From assembly GCF_027270315.1 (NCBI RefSeq), contig NZ_CP114413.1, positions 4,836,001 to 4,900,000 on the forward strand: a stretch of 64,000 bases of DNA, written 5' to 3'. This stretch comes from Streptomyces cinnabarinus. Its GTDB lineage: Bacteria; Actinomycetota; Actinomycetes; Streptomycetales; Streptomycetaceae. Numbering within the stretch: the first letter of the stretch is position 1; each line of letters begins with the position of its first letter. The position numbers and the translations under genes are program-made. Below are positions 26,504-35,975 of the stretch, one piece after another. Below the pieces are notes generated by a model, which was not told the DNA's origin, did no database searches, and saw nothing but the letters and a program-made list of their open reading frames with translations.

Positions 26504-29026
26504 TCATTCCGTGCGCAGGGCCCGGGACGTGTCCGTGCGGGCGGCCCAGCCTGCCGGGAGGAGGGCGCCGGCCAGGGCGATCAGCAGGCCGCCCAGGGCG
26601 AGCAGGGCCAGGGCGGGCGGGGTGTAGACGCCGATGTGCTCGCCGGGCAGGTGCATGCCCACGGCGTCGCCCATGAGCGGGGTGACGTAGTGGTGCAGGG
26701 CCACTCCGGCCGGGACGCCGATGGCTCCGGCGAGCAGGCCGATGACGGCGACGGAGGTGAGGACCAGGGCGACGGTCTGCCGGGGAGTCATCCCGAGGGC
26801 CTTGAAGATCCCGAGGTCGTGGATCCGGTCCCGGGTGTCCAGCACGACGGTGTTGAGCACACCCAGGCCCGCGACCGCGACCAGCAGCAGGGTGAGCATG
26901 GCGATCAGGGCGTCCATGGCGGCGATGACGCTGGAGGAGTTGTCCGTGTTGGTGTGGGCGACGGCGCCGGTGCCGTCGAGGGCCTTGTTCAGCCCCGTGA
27001 CGTAGGCAGAGGCGTCGGTGCCGGAGTCGGGCTGGACGTGGAAGCTCGCCGGGGCGGTGTCGAGGCCGAGGGCGGTGAGGGTGGCGGTCCGGGTCAGCAG
27101 GCTCATGCCGTCGTCCTCGGTGAAGAACGCCTCGCCCACGATGCGTACGGTCGTGCCGCGGCCCTTCTCGGTCAGCTTCACGGTGTCGCCGACCTGGATT
27201 CCGGCGGCGTCGAGGAACCGCTCGGTGACCACGGCCTCGCCGGGGCCGCCGAGCCACTCGCCCGAGACCATCGGCGGGGCGCCCCAGGACGAATCGCCGT
27301 CGTAGGCGGTCACCGTGGTCCGGCCGGTGATCCCGGTCGCGTTCACCTCGGCGTGGGCGGTGCCGTAGTAGCGGCGGGTGGACTCCTGGCCGTCGAGGGC
27401 GGTGACCACGGCCGCCGGATCGGCGGGCTGTCGTGGCTCCTGTCCCGGCGCGGGCACGGCCACGGCACCGCCCGGACCCCCTTGCCCCCGGCCGGTCTCC
27501 ACGACGACCGGCGCGGCGGAGTCCAGCATCCGCTCCGACTGCACGGCACCGAGGGTCAGGGCCAGCCCTACCGCGAAGGTCACCGTGAGGGTGGCGAGGG
27601 CGACGGCGGCGGCGGTCGTCAGCGAACGCCCGGGGCGCACGAAGGGCCGGGCGAGGCCCAGTCCGACGGTGCGGGGCAGGCGGGAGGTCAGGCGGTGGGT
27701 GAGTCGGCCTCGGGCGGTGACCGGGGATCGCGGGACAGTCCGTGGTCCCGGCTGTCGCGGCCGGCCGGTCGGGTGGTGGGTGTCCGGTGTGCGGGCGGCG
27801 GTGTCCGGGCGGGGTGCCGGTCGTGCTGGGCGGCGCCGGGTGAGTCGGCCTCGGGCGGGGTTCGGGGTGCGGCCCGCCGTGATGGCCTCGATGGTGCGCA
27901 GGCGGCCTGCGCGCAGGGCCGGGGCCAGGGCGGCGAGGGTGACCAGGGCCAGGGCCATTGCGGGGGCCGTGATGTCGATCCACCAGGGGACGGCCGCCGG
28001 GGCGCCGTTGTAGACGTCCTCGACGCCGCCCAGGACCGGGCCCGCGAACACGTTGCCGAGGGCCACTCCGAGGGCGGCGCCGATGGCGGCGGGCAGCAGG
28101 GCCTGGGCGACGTAGGCGCGGACCACCTGGGCCGGGGTGAAGCCGAGGGATTTCAGGACGCCGATGCGGTGCGTGGCGGAGCCGACCGTGCCGCTGACGA
28201 TGATGCCGATGATCAGTACCGACATCGCGAGGCCCAGCACCCCGAAGGCCGCCACGAACGGCACGAACGCCAGCGCGTTGGCGAGCTGTTCCTGCCGGAC
28301 GGCGAGGTGGGAGCGGGTTCCGGTGAGCGCGCCTTGCGGTGCGGCGGCCTCGATCGCGGCCCGGCCCTCCGCCACCTGCGTTTCCGTACCGGAGTCACGC
28401 AGGCGGTAGAGCATCTGGTACCCGGCGCTGTCGTCCTTCGTGGTGAGCGCCGACGCCTGGGCCGGGGTCACCCACGCGTCCGCCGTGCCGGTCACCGAGC
28501 GGGCCAGGCCGACGACGGTCAGGGTCGGCGAGCCCGGCAGCCCGGGGAGGTCGAGACGGGTGCCCGGCTGGATCGCGTCCTCGCCGTCGGCCAGCACGAT
28601 CTCGCCGGGCCGGGTGGCCCACCTGCCGGACACCACGTCCAGCCGGTCGACGGCCCCGCCCGGCTCGGCCCGCCCGACGACGGTCCGCTCGGGCAGCGTC
28701 ACCCCGGACGGCAGCCCCTCGGACGCGGACGCCGTACGCGGTGCCAGCGAAAGAGTCCGGAACGGCCCGGCCGCCTCGGTCACCCCGGCCGCCCGCGCGG
28801 TGGCCGCCAGCTGCTTCGCCGTGGCCTTCCGCCCGTCGAACCACGCGGTCAGATGGGCCCCCGCCCGCTCCGACATGGCCTGCTCGAAAGGCGCCCGGGA
28901 CGCGACGAGCACCCCGGCCGCGACCACGGACGCGGTCACCGCGATCAGCGTGGTCAGGATCATCACCGTGGTCTGGAGCCGGCGCCGCCCGAGCCCGGCC
29001 CGCACCACCCCGCCCAGCGCGCTCAC
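26504..29026 (-). CDS. FtsX-like ABC transporter permease
   Basis: 840 residues in the MacB/FtsX-type plan: a first helix near residues 19-42, a large outside domain, three clustered helices (about 255-375), a linker rich in Arg/Pro/Thr, a second long outside domain after another helix (about 465-490), and three C-terminal helices. Such permeases do not transport through a classic channel but couple ATP hydrolysis to extracytoplasmic work or lipophilic export and resistance. The start ATG overlaps the ATPase stop. Probably regulated by the divergent two-component system. Confidence 0.9.
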   Translation of the reverse strand: MSALGGVVRAGLGRRRLQTTVMILTTLIAVTASVVAAGVLVASRAPFEQAMSERAGAHLTAWFDGRKATAKQLAATARAAGVTEAAGPFRTLSLAPRTASASEGLPSGVTLPERTVVGRAEPGGAVDRLDVVSGRWATRPGEIVLADGEDAIQPGTRLDLPGLPGSPTLTVVGLARSVTGTADAWVTPAQASALTTKDDSAGYQMLYRLRDSGTETQVAEGRAAIEAAAPQGALTGTRSHLAVRQEQLANALAFVPFVAAFGVLGLAMSVLIIGIIVSGTVGSATHRIGVLKSLGFTPAQVVRAYVAQALLPAAIGAALGVALGNVFAGPVLGGVEDVYNGAPAAVPWWIDITAPAMALALVTLAALAPALRAGRLRTIEAITAGRTPNPARGRLTRRRPARPAPRPDTAARTPDTHHPTGRPRQPGPRTVPRSPVTARGRLTHRLTSRLPRTVGLGLARPFVRPGRSLTTAAAVALATLTVTFAVGLALTLGAVQSERMLDSAAPVVVETGRGQGGPGGAVAVPAPGQEPRQPADPAAVVTALDGQESTRRYYGTAHAEVNATGITGRTTVTAYDGDSSWGAPPMVSGEWLGGPGEAVVTERFLDAAGIQVGDTVKLTEKGRGTTVRIVGEAFFTEDDGMSLLTRTATLTALGLDTAPASFHVQPDSGTDASAYVTGLNKALDGTGAVAHTNTDNSSSVIAAMDALIAMLTLLLVAVAGLGVLNTVVLDTRDRIHDLGIFKALGMTPRQTVALVLTSVAVIGLLAGAIGVPAGVALHHYVTPLMGDAVGMHLPGEHIGVYTPPALALLALGGLLIALAGALLPAGWAARTDTSRALRTE

Positions 29027-29745
29027 CGGAGCACCGCCGCCGAGCCCCGCGCGGTGTCCCGCACGATCCGGCCGTCGACCAGCTCGACCGTGCGCCGCGT
29101 ACAGGCCGAGGCGAGCACCGGATCATGCGTGACCAGCACGATCGTCTGCCCGTCCGCGTTGAGCGCGGTCAGCAGCTCCCGCACGTCCGCACCGGCGGCG
29201 GAGTCCAGCGCGCCGGTCGGCTCGTCCGCCAGCAGCAGGGCCGGACGGTTCATCAGCGCGCGGGCGACGGCGACCCGTTGGCGCTCCCCGCCGGACAGCC
29301 GGCCGGGGTGGGCGGCGGCGTGCCGCTCGATGCCGAGGTGGGCCAGCAACTCCGCGGCGCGCCGCTGGGCCTCGGCGCGGGGGACCCCGGCCAGCTGGGC
29401 GGGGAGCAGGACGTTGTCGGTGACGGTGAGGTCGTCGAGGAGGTTGAAGAACTGGAAGACCATGCCGATCCGCGCCCGCCGGTACCTCGCGGACGCCGCC
29501 TCGCCCAGCTGGTCCACCCGCAGTCCGTCCACGGTGACGCTGCCGGTGTCCGGCCGGTCCAGGCCCGCGATCAGGTTGAGCAGCGTCGACTTGCCGCTGC
29601 CCGACGGCCCGAGCACGGCCACCGCCTCCCCGGGCCGCACGCTCAGCCCGACCCCGTCGAGCGCGGGCGGTCCCTCGCCGTACGTCCGGCTCACGTCGCG
29701 GATGTCGATGAGGGGTGGTGCGGTCGGGGTCGTGGTGCCTGTCAT
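29023..29745 (-). CDS. ABC transporter ATP-binding protein, LolD/MacB type
   Basis: 240 residues. Walker A GPSGSGKSTLL, Q-loop MVFQFFNLLDDLTV, signature LSGGERQRVAVARAL and Walker B LLLADEPTGALD. The ATG has GGGAG 5 bases upstream; in-frame extensions are promoter sequence. Partner of the FtsX-like permease, with a 4-base overlap. Confidence 0.94.
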   Translation of the reverse strand: MTGTTTPTAPPLIDIRDVSRTYGEGPPALDGVGLSVRPGEAVAVLGPSGSGKSTLLNLIAGLDRPDTGSVTVDGLRVDQLGEAASARYRRARIGMVFQFFNLLDDLTVTDNVLLPAQLAGVPRAEAQRRAAELLAHLGIERHAAAHPGRLSGGERQRVAVARALMNRPALLLADEPTGALDSAAGADVRELLTALNADGQTIVLVTHDPVLASACTRRTVELVDGRIVRDTARGSAAVLR

Positions 29746-29944
29746 GGGGTCTCCCAGCCGAGGTCGAACGGTCGGACGGTTCGGCTGGACGCTAGGGGCG
29801 CGGCCGGGTCCGGGTCGTCGCCCGCGGCGCCGAAGGCGACTGCCGTACCGGACGGACCCGGCGGGCACGTCATCCCTGGGATGTACGCGGGGGATGTACG
29901 ACGGCTCGGCGGTGAGAGGGATGTGGCGGGCGCCGGGCGCTTGC

Positions 29945-29950
29945 CAGACT
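29945..29950 (+). promoter_or_regulatory. Likely -10 box of the kinase gene
   Basis: cagact, 6 bases before ATG 29957; leaderless. Confidence 0.45.
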
Positions 29951-29956
29951 GGACCC

Positions 29957-31234
29957 ATGGACGGGGCGGGAACACGACGGTGGCGGCAGCGTGCCGCGGT
30001 GCTGCTGCGGCCGGGCCCGGCGCCCCGGCCGTCCCGCTGGATGTGGACGGCCGACACGGTGCTCGCCCTGGTGCTGGCCGTGTGCACGGCCGCCGGCGTC
30101 CGCGACCAGGACAAGCAGGACGTCGTGGCGCCGTTCGTCATCCCGGAACCGCCGGTCGGCCCGCCCCCGCCGCCGCCGGAGGGGCTGGCGCCCGGCGCCG
30201 GGATCCTCGTGCTGGCCGCGCTGACAGCGGCTCCGCTGATCGCACGGCGCCGCTATCCGCTCGCCGCGTTCTGGGCGGTGCTCGTGCTGAGCCTGCTGTT
30301 CCACGAGCGCGCCGGGATGCACGACCCGACGGTGTACACGTTCCTGACCTGTGTGGTCGCCGCGTACAGCGCCGCCGTGCACAGTCCGCACCGGCTGCCC
30401 ACGCTGTCCGCCCTGGTCTTCGGCGGGCTGCTGCTGGCCGTGCTCCACGAGGAGTACCTGCCGTCCTTCACCCCCGGATTCGTGCCGTTCCTGGTGCTGC
30501 TGGGGGTGGGGCTCGCGGCGAACGCGATCCACACCTGGCAGCAGCGCGTCCATGACCTCCAGGACCAGCAGCAGTCCGCGACCCGGCTCGCGGTCGAGCT
30601 CGAACGGGCGCGGATCGCCCGGGAGTTGCACGACATCGTCACCCACAATGTGAGCGTGATGGTGATTCAGGCGGGCGCGGCCCGCAAGGTGATGGACGCC
30701 GCGCCCGACCGGGCCTGCGAGGCGCTGCTGGCCGTGGAGGCGGGCGGGCGTACGGCCATGGCCGAACTCCGCCATGTCATGGGCCTGTTGACCATGGACG
30801 GGGAGGCCGGCCCGGACCCCGAGCTGGATCCGGACCTGGCCCCCCAGCCGGGGCTCGGCCGGCTCGCCGCGCTCACCGACCGGGTCCGCGCGACCGGCGT
30901 CCCCGTCGAGCTGACCGTCACCGGCACCCCGGCGCCCCTCGCCCCGGGCGCCGACCTGGCCGCGTACCGGGTGGTGCAGGAAGCCCTCACCAATGTCGTC
31001 CGGCACGCGGGCGGCGCACGGGTCCGCGTCGAGGTCGAGCACGCCGGGGACGTGGTGCGCGTCGAGGTGACCGACACCGGCGGCACGGCGTCGGCCCCGG
31101 CCGGACCGGGCGGCGGCCGGGGGCTGACGGGCCTGCGGGAGCGGCTCGCGGTGTACGGCGGCACGCTGGAGACGGGCACCCGGCCGACCGGCGGGTTCCG
31201 GGTGCGCGCGGTGATTCCGGCGGAGGCGTCATGA
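29957..31234 (+). CDS. Sensor histidine kinase, HisKA_3 type
   Basis: 425 residues from the ATG after the -10 box. Five or so transmembrane helices in the first 200 residues, with a Pro-rich loop (PPVGPPPPPPEG). HisKA_3 phospho-His in RARIARELHDIVTHNVSVMVIQAG, then an HATPase domain (QEALTNVVRHAGGARV, GRGLTGLRERL). It overlaps its response regulator by 4 bases. Divergent from an FtsX-type transporter, an arrangement in which the kinase often senses the compound or damage handled by the transporter. Confidence 0.93.
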   Translation: MDGAGTRRWRQRAAVLLRPGPAPRPSRWMWTADTVLALVLAVCTAAGVRDQDKQDVVAPFVIPEPPVGPPPPPPEGLAPGAGILVLAALTAAPLIARRRYPLAAFWAVLVLSLLFHERAGMHDPTVYTFLTCVVAAYSAAVHSPHRLPTLSALVFGGLLLAVLHEEYLPSFTPGFVPFLVLLGVGLAANAIHTWQQRVHDLQDQQQSATRLAVELERARIARELHDIVTHNVSVMVIQAGAARKVMDAAPDRACEALLAVEAGGRTAMAELRHVMGLLTMDGEAGPDPELDPDLAPQPGLGRLAALTDRVRATGVPVELTVTGTPAPLAPGADLAAYRVVQEALTNVVRHAGGARVRVEVEHAGDVVRVEVTDTGGTASAPAGPGGGRGLTGLRERLAVYGGTLETGTRPTGGFRVRAVIPAEAS

Positions 31235-31920
31235 CCGGCCCCGCCGCCCCCCGCGTCGTGATCGCCGACGACCAGGCCCTGGTCCGTACCGGGTTCGGGA
31301 TGATCCTCACCGCCGACGGCATCGACGTCGTCGCGGAGGCGGCCGACGGTGAGCAGGCGGTGGAGGCGGTCCGGCGCACCCGGCCCGACCTGGTGCTGAT
31401 GGACGTACGGATGCCGGGCGTGGACGGCCTTGAGGCCACCCGGCGCATCCTCTCCGGTGACGTCGTCCCCGATCCGCCCCCGCGCGTGCTGATCCTGACC
31501 ACCTACGACCTGGACCGCTACGTCTACGCGGCCCTCACCGCCGGCGCCAGCGGCTTCCTGCTCAAGGACGTCACGCCCGAGCACCTGGTCGCCGCCGTCC
31601 GCCTGGCCCGCTCCGGCGACGCGCTGCTCGCCCCGGCCATCACCCGGCGGCTGGTCGAGCGGTTCGTCTCCCAGGACACCCGCACCGCCGCCCTGCACCG
31701 CGACCTGTCCGTGCTCACCCCGCGGGAGGCGGAGGTCCTCCAGGCCGTCGGCACGGGCCTGAGCAACGCCGAACTCGCCGAGCGGTTCACCCTGAGCGAG
31801 GCCACCGTGAAGACCCATGTGGCCCGGATCCTGTCCAAGCTCCGGCTCCGCGACCGCGCCCAGGCCGTGGTCGTGGCGTACGAGACGGGTCTGATCACCC
31901 CGGGGGCGGGCGACCGCTGA
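31231..31920 (+). CDS. Response regulator, NarL/LuxR family
   Basis: 229 residues. Receiver with IADDQALVRTGFG, phospho-Asp in PDLVLMDVRMPGVDG and FLLKDVT, then the LuxR helix-turn-helix (LTPREAEVLQAVGTGLSNAELAERFTLSEATVKTHVARIL). Coupled to the kinase upstream. The likely target is the divergent ABC operon. It ends 73 bases before the start of the NACHT-linked operon. Confidence 0.95.
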   Translation: MTGPAAPRVVIADDQALVRTGFGMILTADGIDVVAEAADGEQAVEAVRRTRPDLVLMDVRMPGVDGLEATRRILSGDVVPDPPPRVLILTTYDLDRYVYAALTAGASGFLLKDVTPEHLVAAVRLARSGDALLAPAITRRLVERFVSQDTRTAALHRDLSVLTPREAEVLQAVGTGLSNAELAERFTLSEATVKTHVARILSKLRLRDRAQAVVVAYETGLITPGAGDR

Positions 31921-31950
31921 GCGCCGGAAGTCTGTCCGAAAGAGGTCTTG

Positions 31951-31971
31951 TTGCCCTACTCTCGACGCACG
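31951..31971 (+). promoter_or_regulatory. Promoter A of the NACHT operon
   Basis: ttgccctactctcgacgcac with tactct as the -10 box. It is 20 of 21 bases identical to the site at 36311-36331 in front of the second NACHT gene. Confidence 0.6.
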
Positions 31972-31992
31972 ACCTCGGGGGAGGGGTTATTC

Positions 31993-32379
31993 GTGGAGAT
32001 CGCACCCGAACTGTTGATGGCGCTGGCGGCGGGCACCGCAGGGGCGGCGGGGCAGCAGATCTGGGAGTCGCTCAAGGGGCTGCTCAGACGGCGTCCGCAG
32101 GGTGCGGCGCCCAGTGGTGAGGCGGAGCTGGAGGCGCTCGGCCGGAGCGCGGACGACGCCGACCGGGCCCGGGAACTGGCCAACGTACTCGCGCTGCGCG
32201 CCGTGCAGGATCCCGCGTTCGCCCAGGCGCTGGAGAGCTGGCGGCAGAAGGCCGAGGCGTGGGACGCCGCCCGCCCGACGGGCTCCGGGGGCGTCCACAA
32301 CGAGATCAGCGGGGGCGACTTCAAAGGACCGGTCATCCAGGCGAGGGACATCAACGGTCCCCTGAACTTCGGCCGTTAG
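31993..32379 (+). CDS. Small putative effector with C-terminal amyloid-like (BASS/RHIM-type) motif
   Basis: 128 residues from GTG 31993, which has GGGGGAGGGG 6 bases upstream. Residues 1-95 are predicted helical: a Gly/Ala-rich hydrophobic first helix (EIAPELLMALAAGTAGAAGQ), a basic patch RRR, then amphipathic helices (ELANVLALRAVQDPAFAQAL). The last 27 residues hold a G-rich NEISGGDFKGPVIQARDI unit that recurs at the start of the NACHT protein encoded 16 bases downstream. This matches the known design in which a small HeLo/Bell-like membrane-killing domain ends in the amyloid motif of a neighbouring NLR. The Bell assignment is inference from layout. Confidence 0.7.
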   Translation: MEIAPELLMALAAGTAGAAGQQIWESLKGLLRRRPQGAAPSGEAELEALGRSADDADRARELANVLALRAVQDPAFAQALESWRQKAEAWDAARPTGSGGVHNEISGGDFKGPVIQARDINGPLNFGR

Positions 32380-32395
32380 GACCCGGGCGGCGGCG

Positions 32396-35300
32396 ATGCC
32401 GGAGCAGCGCGACGACGGCTTCGGAACGAAGCACGAGATCTCCGGGAGCGGCACCTACCAAGGGCCGGTCATCCAGGCACGGGACATCACCGGTCCCGTC
32501 CACTTCGACAGTCCCCGGCCCGAGGAGCGGCCCGCCGGTACCCGGTCCGCGCCGCAGCGCACCGCCGGGACCATCGTGCTGCTGGGCGTGCTCATCTTCG
32601 TCATCACCTCGCTGCGGGCGGGCGAGGAGATGCTGTCCCCGGGCGCCCGGCGCGTCCTCGCCCTGGCGGGCGCGGCCCTGGTGGTGACCGGCTCGCTGTG
32701 GTGGGCGACCGTCCTGGTGGGCCTGCCGGCCTGGTTACGGGAGCGGCGCGCCCCGCGCCGGAGACTGACGCCCGCGCAACTCGACGCGACAGCCGCCTCG
32801 TTGGCTTCGGTGCTCGCGGAGGAGTACGCCCGCGACGAGAAGCAGCTCCATGTGAACGACCCGGCGCCCATCCCGGTCCGGTGGTCCGCGGCGGGCGCGC
32901 AGCTCAGCGACCACCAGGCCAACATCCGGCGCAGCCCGATCGGGGCCGCGGACCCGGCGGCCGACTCGAGTGACCAACCGCTCGATCTGGAGGGTGACTT
33001 CGACGAGATCGGCCCCTTCTTCGGCCGGGTCCCCAGCCAGCGCCTGGTGGTCCTCGGTGCCCCCGGCGCGGGCAAGTCGGCGCTGGTGCTGCGGCTGGCC
33101 CGGCGCCTGCTGGACGCCCGCACCTCCGGCGCCCCGGTGCCGGTGCTGCTGCCCATCGCCTCCTGGAACCCCACGGAGGAGGATCCCTGGCACTGGGCGG
33201 CCCGCCGGCTGGCCGCCCTGCACCCCGCGGTCCTGCGCACCGCCCAGCTCGCCCACGACCTGATCACCACCGGCCGCATCCTGCCGATCCTGGACGGCTT
33301 CGACGAACTCCCCGAGGTGTCCCGCCCCAAGGCCCTCGTCCGGCTGAGGGGCAGCCTGAACGACCCCGCGCGACTGGTCCTCACCTGCCGGATCGAGGAG
33401 TACGAGGCGGCCGTGGAGGACGCCGACACGGTGCTGCCCGCCGCCGCGGTCGTCCAGCTCCAGCCCCTGTCCGTGGCCGACCTGGAGCGCTACCTCCCGC
33501 GCACCGCCCGCCCCACCGCACAGGCGCCGACCGCCACCAAGTGGACACCGGTGCTGACCAGGCTGGCCGACGCCGAGGACCGGACCCCAGAGGTCGAGAC
33601 CCTGCGCTCGGTCCTGAGCACCCCGCTCATGGTCAGCCTCGCCCGCATCGTCTACACCGGCACCCGCGCCGACCCGACCGAGCTGATCGAGGACCGGCGG
33701 TTCCGCGAACAGACCAACCTCGAACGGCACTTGTACGACGCCTTCCTCTCCGCCGCCTACGAGCACACCGGCCGGGCCGGGTGGACCGGCGAGCAGGCCC
33801 GCGGCTGGGCCGGGTATCTCGCCGCCCATCTGCGCCGCACCGGGGAACAGGACATCGCGTGGTGGCGGCTCGGCGAGGTGGTGCCGCGGTCGGTGCGCTG
33901 GCTGGGCACGGGCCTGTCCATGGTGGTCGCCGCCCTCGCCGTCGGCGTGACGGACTACGACCACCCGTGGTGGCACGAGTGGTTCCCGGTGCCGCCGTGG
34001 GCCGCCGTACTGCTCCTGGGCGGGCTGACGGCGGTGCTGGACTGGGCGTTCGACGCGCCCGTGGACGCGCCGCAGCGCCTGAACTGGCCCGGCCTCGCGG
34101 AGCTGCGGGGCCTGCGCGCGGAGGCCCGCACGCTGCTCTTCGCCGTGCTGCTCGTGACCATGGGGATCGGTGTCCTGGTGCCGCTGGACCTGCGGGACTG
34201 GGCGCTCAGCTCGGCGATCTTCGGCGGCATCGTGCTGACGCTGATCGTCGCCACCCGGCTGATCGACCTGCTGAACCGGCTCGCCGACCCGGCCGACGCC
34301 CCCGAGCCCGCGGAGCTGCTGCGCGCCGACCGCCGTACCCAGCTCCTGCTCGGTGTCTTCGCGCCGTTCCGGCTGCCTCCGCGCCGCATCCTCACCGAGG
34401 GCCTGCTGATCCTGGTCTCCATCATGCTGGTGGTCTGGCTGCGCGTATCCGACCGCGACGCGGTGAGCGGGGCCGACTGGGCGCTCACGCTGGGCCTGTT
34501 GCTGCTGGCCTGGATGGTGTGCCGCTGGTCGGTGTCCGCGTCGGGCCGGCTCTCGGTCGCCCGGCTCTATCTGTCCTGCACCGGTGCCCTGCCCTGGCGG
34601 GTGATGGCCTTCCTGCGCGACGCGCACCGCAGGGGAGTGCTGCGGCAGTCCGGGGGCCTGTACCGCTTCCGCCACATCGAGCTGCGCAACCGGCTCGCCG
34701 AGGCGGCGGGGGTCACCGAGGACGGCACCAGCAGCCCCGACCGGGCTCGCCGGGAGGCCGTACGGCCGTCGCTGAGCGACCTGATGAACCCCGGGCCGTC
34801 GGTGATCGGCATCGCCTTCGGGCTCTCGGCGGCGGTGATCGTCCCCGATTTCGAGTTCCCCTACAAGGATCTCCCCGAGCCCTGCGCGCTGGTCAGCTCG
34901 GCCCATGTCAGGGAACTGTTCGTCGACCGCGTCATGGAGAGCGAACCCGAGGACGGCAGATGCGGCTTCGACGAGCGCTCGCCGTTCCGGCCGGACCGTC
35001 GGCTCACGATCACCTCGGGTCTGTACCGGTCCTTCTGGAGTGAGGGCAGTGGCGCCGACTGGGCGCGGGTGCTGATGGACGACAGCGCGATGGACGGGGA
35101 GAAGCCGCTGGCCGGGCTCGGCGACGAGGCCACCGTGCTGGTCGACAACTCCGGCCCGCACAAGGAGCCGAGGGCCAGGATCAATGTGCGCGCCGGGAAC
35201 GTGGCCGTGTGGATCGAGTACAGCGAGGAGTACGCCGGGCCCGAGCGGGTCTCCGAGGTGGCCGTCGTCATCGCCCGGGAGGCCCTGCGCCGGGCCGGGG

Positions 35301-35878
35301 TCCCCGCCGAGGTGACCGGGACCGACCGCCGCGCCCTGGCCGACGTACCGCCCGCGAAGCTGCCCGCCCGGCAGCGCACCGCCGCCTACCGGTGGGTGCC
35401 GGACCGGTCGCTGGTCGGCCCGGTCTGGAAGGGGGAGGAGTACTCGGAGATCCAGGTCCTCAAACGGCTGGAGGTGCCGGTCCGGGTGCCCGTCGACTTC
35501 ACGTGCAGCGAGTCGAAGAAGCCGCTGGCCGAGGGTGACTGGACCGCGCGATGCAGCAACAAGGTCGACGATCCTCCGCTGCTGGACATGGCGGACCTGC
35601 CGTGCGCCGCGACCGGCTGCTCCGCGGCAGTGACCGACTCCTTCCGGCAGCGGTGGGCCGGCCCCGGGGTTGACCGGTGGAAGCGGACGGGGTCGGGGGA
35701 CGGACGCTATCTGGAGCGCCGCACGGACAAGGGGGAGTACGAACTGATCCTCTTCCTGCCCGACCGGCGCGGCGACCGCGAGCACCAGCTGTGGTTCCGC
35801 GCCCTGGTCGAGAAGGACGACACCGAGCTCGCCCAGAAGATGGTCAACGCGGCGTATTCGCAGGTGACAGGCTGGTAG
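32396..35878 (+). CDS. Membrane-embedded NACHT NTPase with N-terminal amyloid-like motif (paralogue 1)
   Basis: 1,160 residues. N-terminal motif (HEISGSGTY, GPVIQARDI, about 13-38), two transmembrane helices (58-74, 88-110), then a STAND NTPase of NACHT type with Walker A GAPGAGKSA (221-229) and Walker B LPILDGFDE (296-304). Six more helices follow in three pairs, then a conserved RFRHIELRNRLAEAAG segment on the inner side, a ninth helix and a ~320-residue C-terminal domain with several Cys. That domain (PCALVSS, AGLGDEA, NVAVWIEY) resembles DUF3558-type secreted lipoproteins. The count of helices puts the NTPase inside and the tail outside. Residue 114 is coded by TTA (32735-32737). Role inferred as an immune or death switch. 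Confidence 0.85.
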   Translation: MPEQRDDGFGTKHEISGSGTYQGPVIQARDITGPVHFDSPRPEERPAGTRSAPQRTAGTIVLLGVLIFVITSLRAGEEMLSPGARRVLALAGAALVVTGSLWWATVLVGLPAWLRERRAPRRRLTPAQLDATAASLASVLAEEYARDEKQLHVNDPAPIPVRWSAAGAQLSDHQANIRRSPIGAADPAADSSDQPLDLEGDFDEIGPFFGRVPSQRLVVLGAPGAGKSALVLRLARRLLDARTSGAPVPVLLPIASWNPTEEDPWHWAARRLAALHPAVLRTAQLAHDLITTGRILPILDGFDELPEVSRPKALVRLRGSLNDPARLVLTCRIEEYEAAVEDADTVLPAAAVVQLQPLSVADLERYLPRTARPTAQAPTATKWTPVLTRLADAEDRTPEVETLRSVLSTPLMVSLARIVYTGTRADPTELIEDRRFREQTNLERHLYDAFLSAAYEHTGRAGWTGEQARGWAGYLAAHLRRTGEQDIAWWRLGEVVPRSVRWLGTGLSMVVAALAVGVTDYDHPWWHEWFPVPPWAAVLLLGGLTAVLDWAFDAPVDAPQRLNWPGLAELRGLRAEARTLLFAVLLVTMGIGVLVPLDLRDWALSSAIFGGIVLTLIVATRLIDLLNRLADPADAPEPAELLRADRRTQLLLGVFAPFRLPPRRILTEGLLILVSIMLVVWLRVSDRDAVSGADWALTLGLLLLAWMVCRWSVSASGRLSVARLYLSCTGALPWRVMAFLRDAHRRGVLRQSGGLYRFRHIELRNRLAEAAGVTEDGTSSPDRARREAVRPSLSDLMNPGPSVIGIAFGLSAAVIVPDFEFPYKDLPEPCALVSSAHVRELFVDRVMESEPEDGRCGFDERSPFRPDRRLTITSGLYRSFWSEGSGADWARVLMDDSAMDGEKPLAGLGDEATVLVDNSGPHKEPRARINVRAGNVAVWIEYSEEYAGPERVSEVAVVIAREALRRAGVPAEVTGTDRRALADVPPAKLPARQRTAAYRWVPDRSLVGPVWKGEEYSEIQVLKRLEVPVRVPVDFTCSESKKPLAEGDWTARCSNKVDDPPLLDMADLPCAATGCSAAVTDSFRQRWAGPGVDRWKRTGSGDGRYLERRTDKGEYELILFLPDRRGDREHQLWFRALVEKDDTELAQKMVNAAYSQVTGW

Positions 35879-35975
35879 CTGATGTATCCCTGCTCTGCGA
35901 AGGGTGATGAATCGGGCATATCCTGAACAGGGAGGAGGTGGGGAGCAGGGCGGGGAGAAGGTGAAGGTGAGTGCG

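Noticed and set aside
26189..29956. Very long plus-strand open frame running from inside purA into the kinase gene
   Set aside because: It is an artefact of GC-rich DNA lacking stop codons. Only the part from 29957 has a promoter, start and kinase domains; the rest is antisense to the FtsX-type transporter genes.
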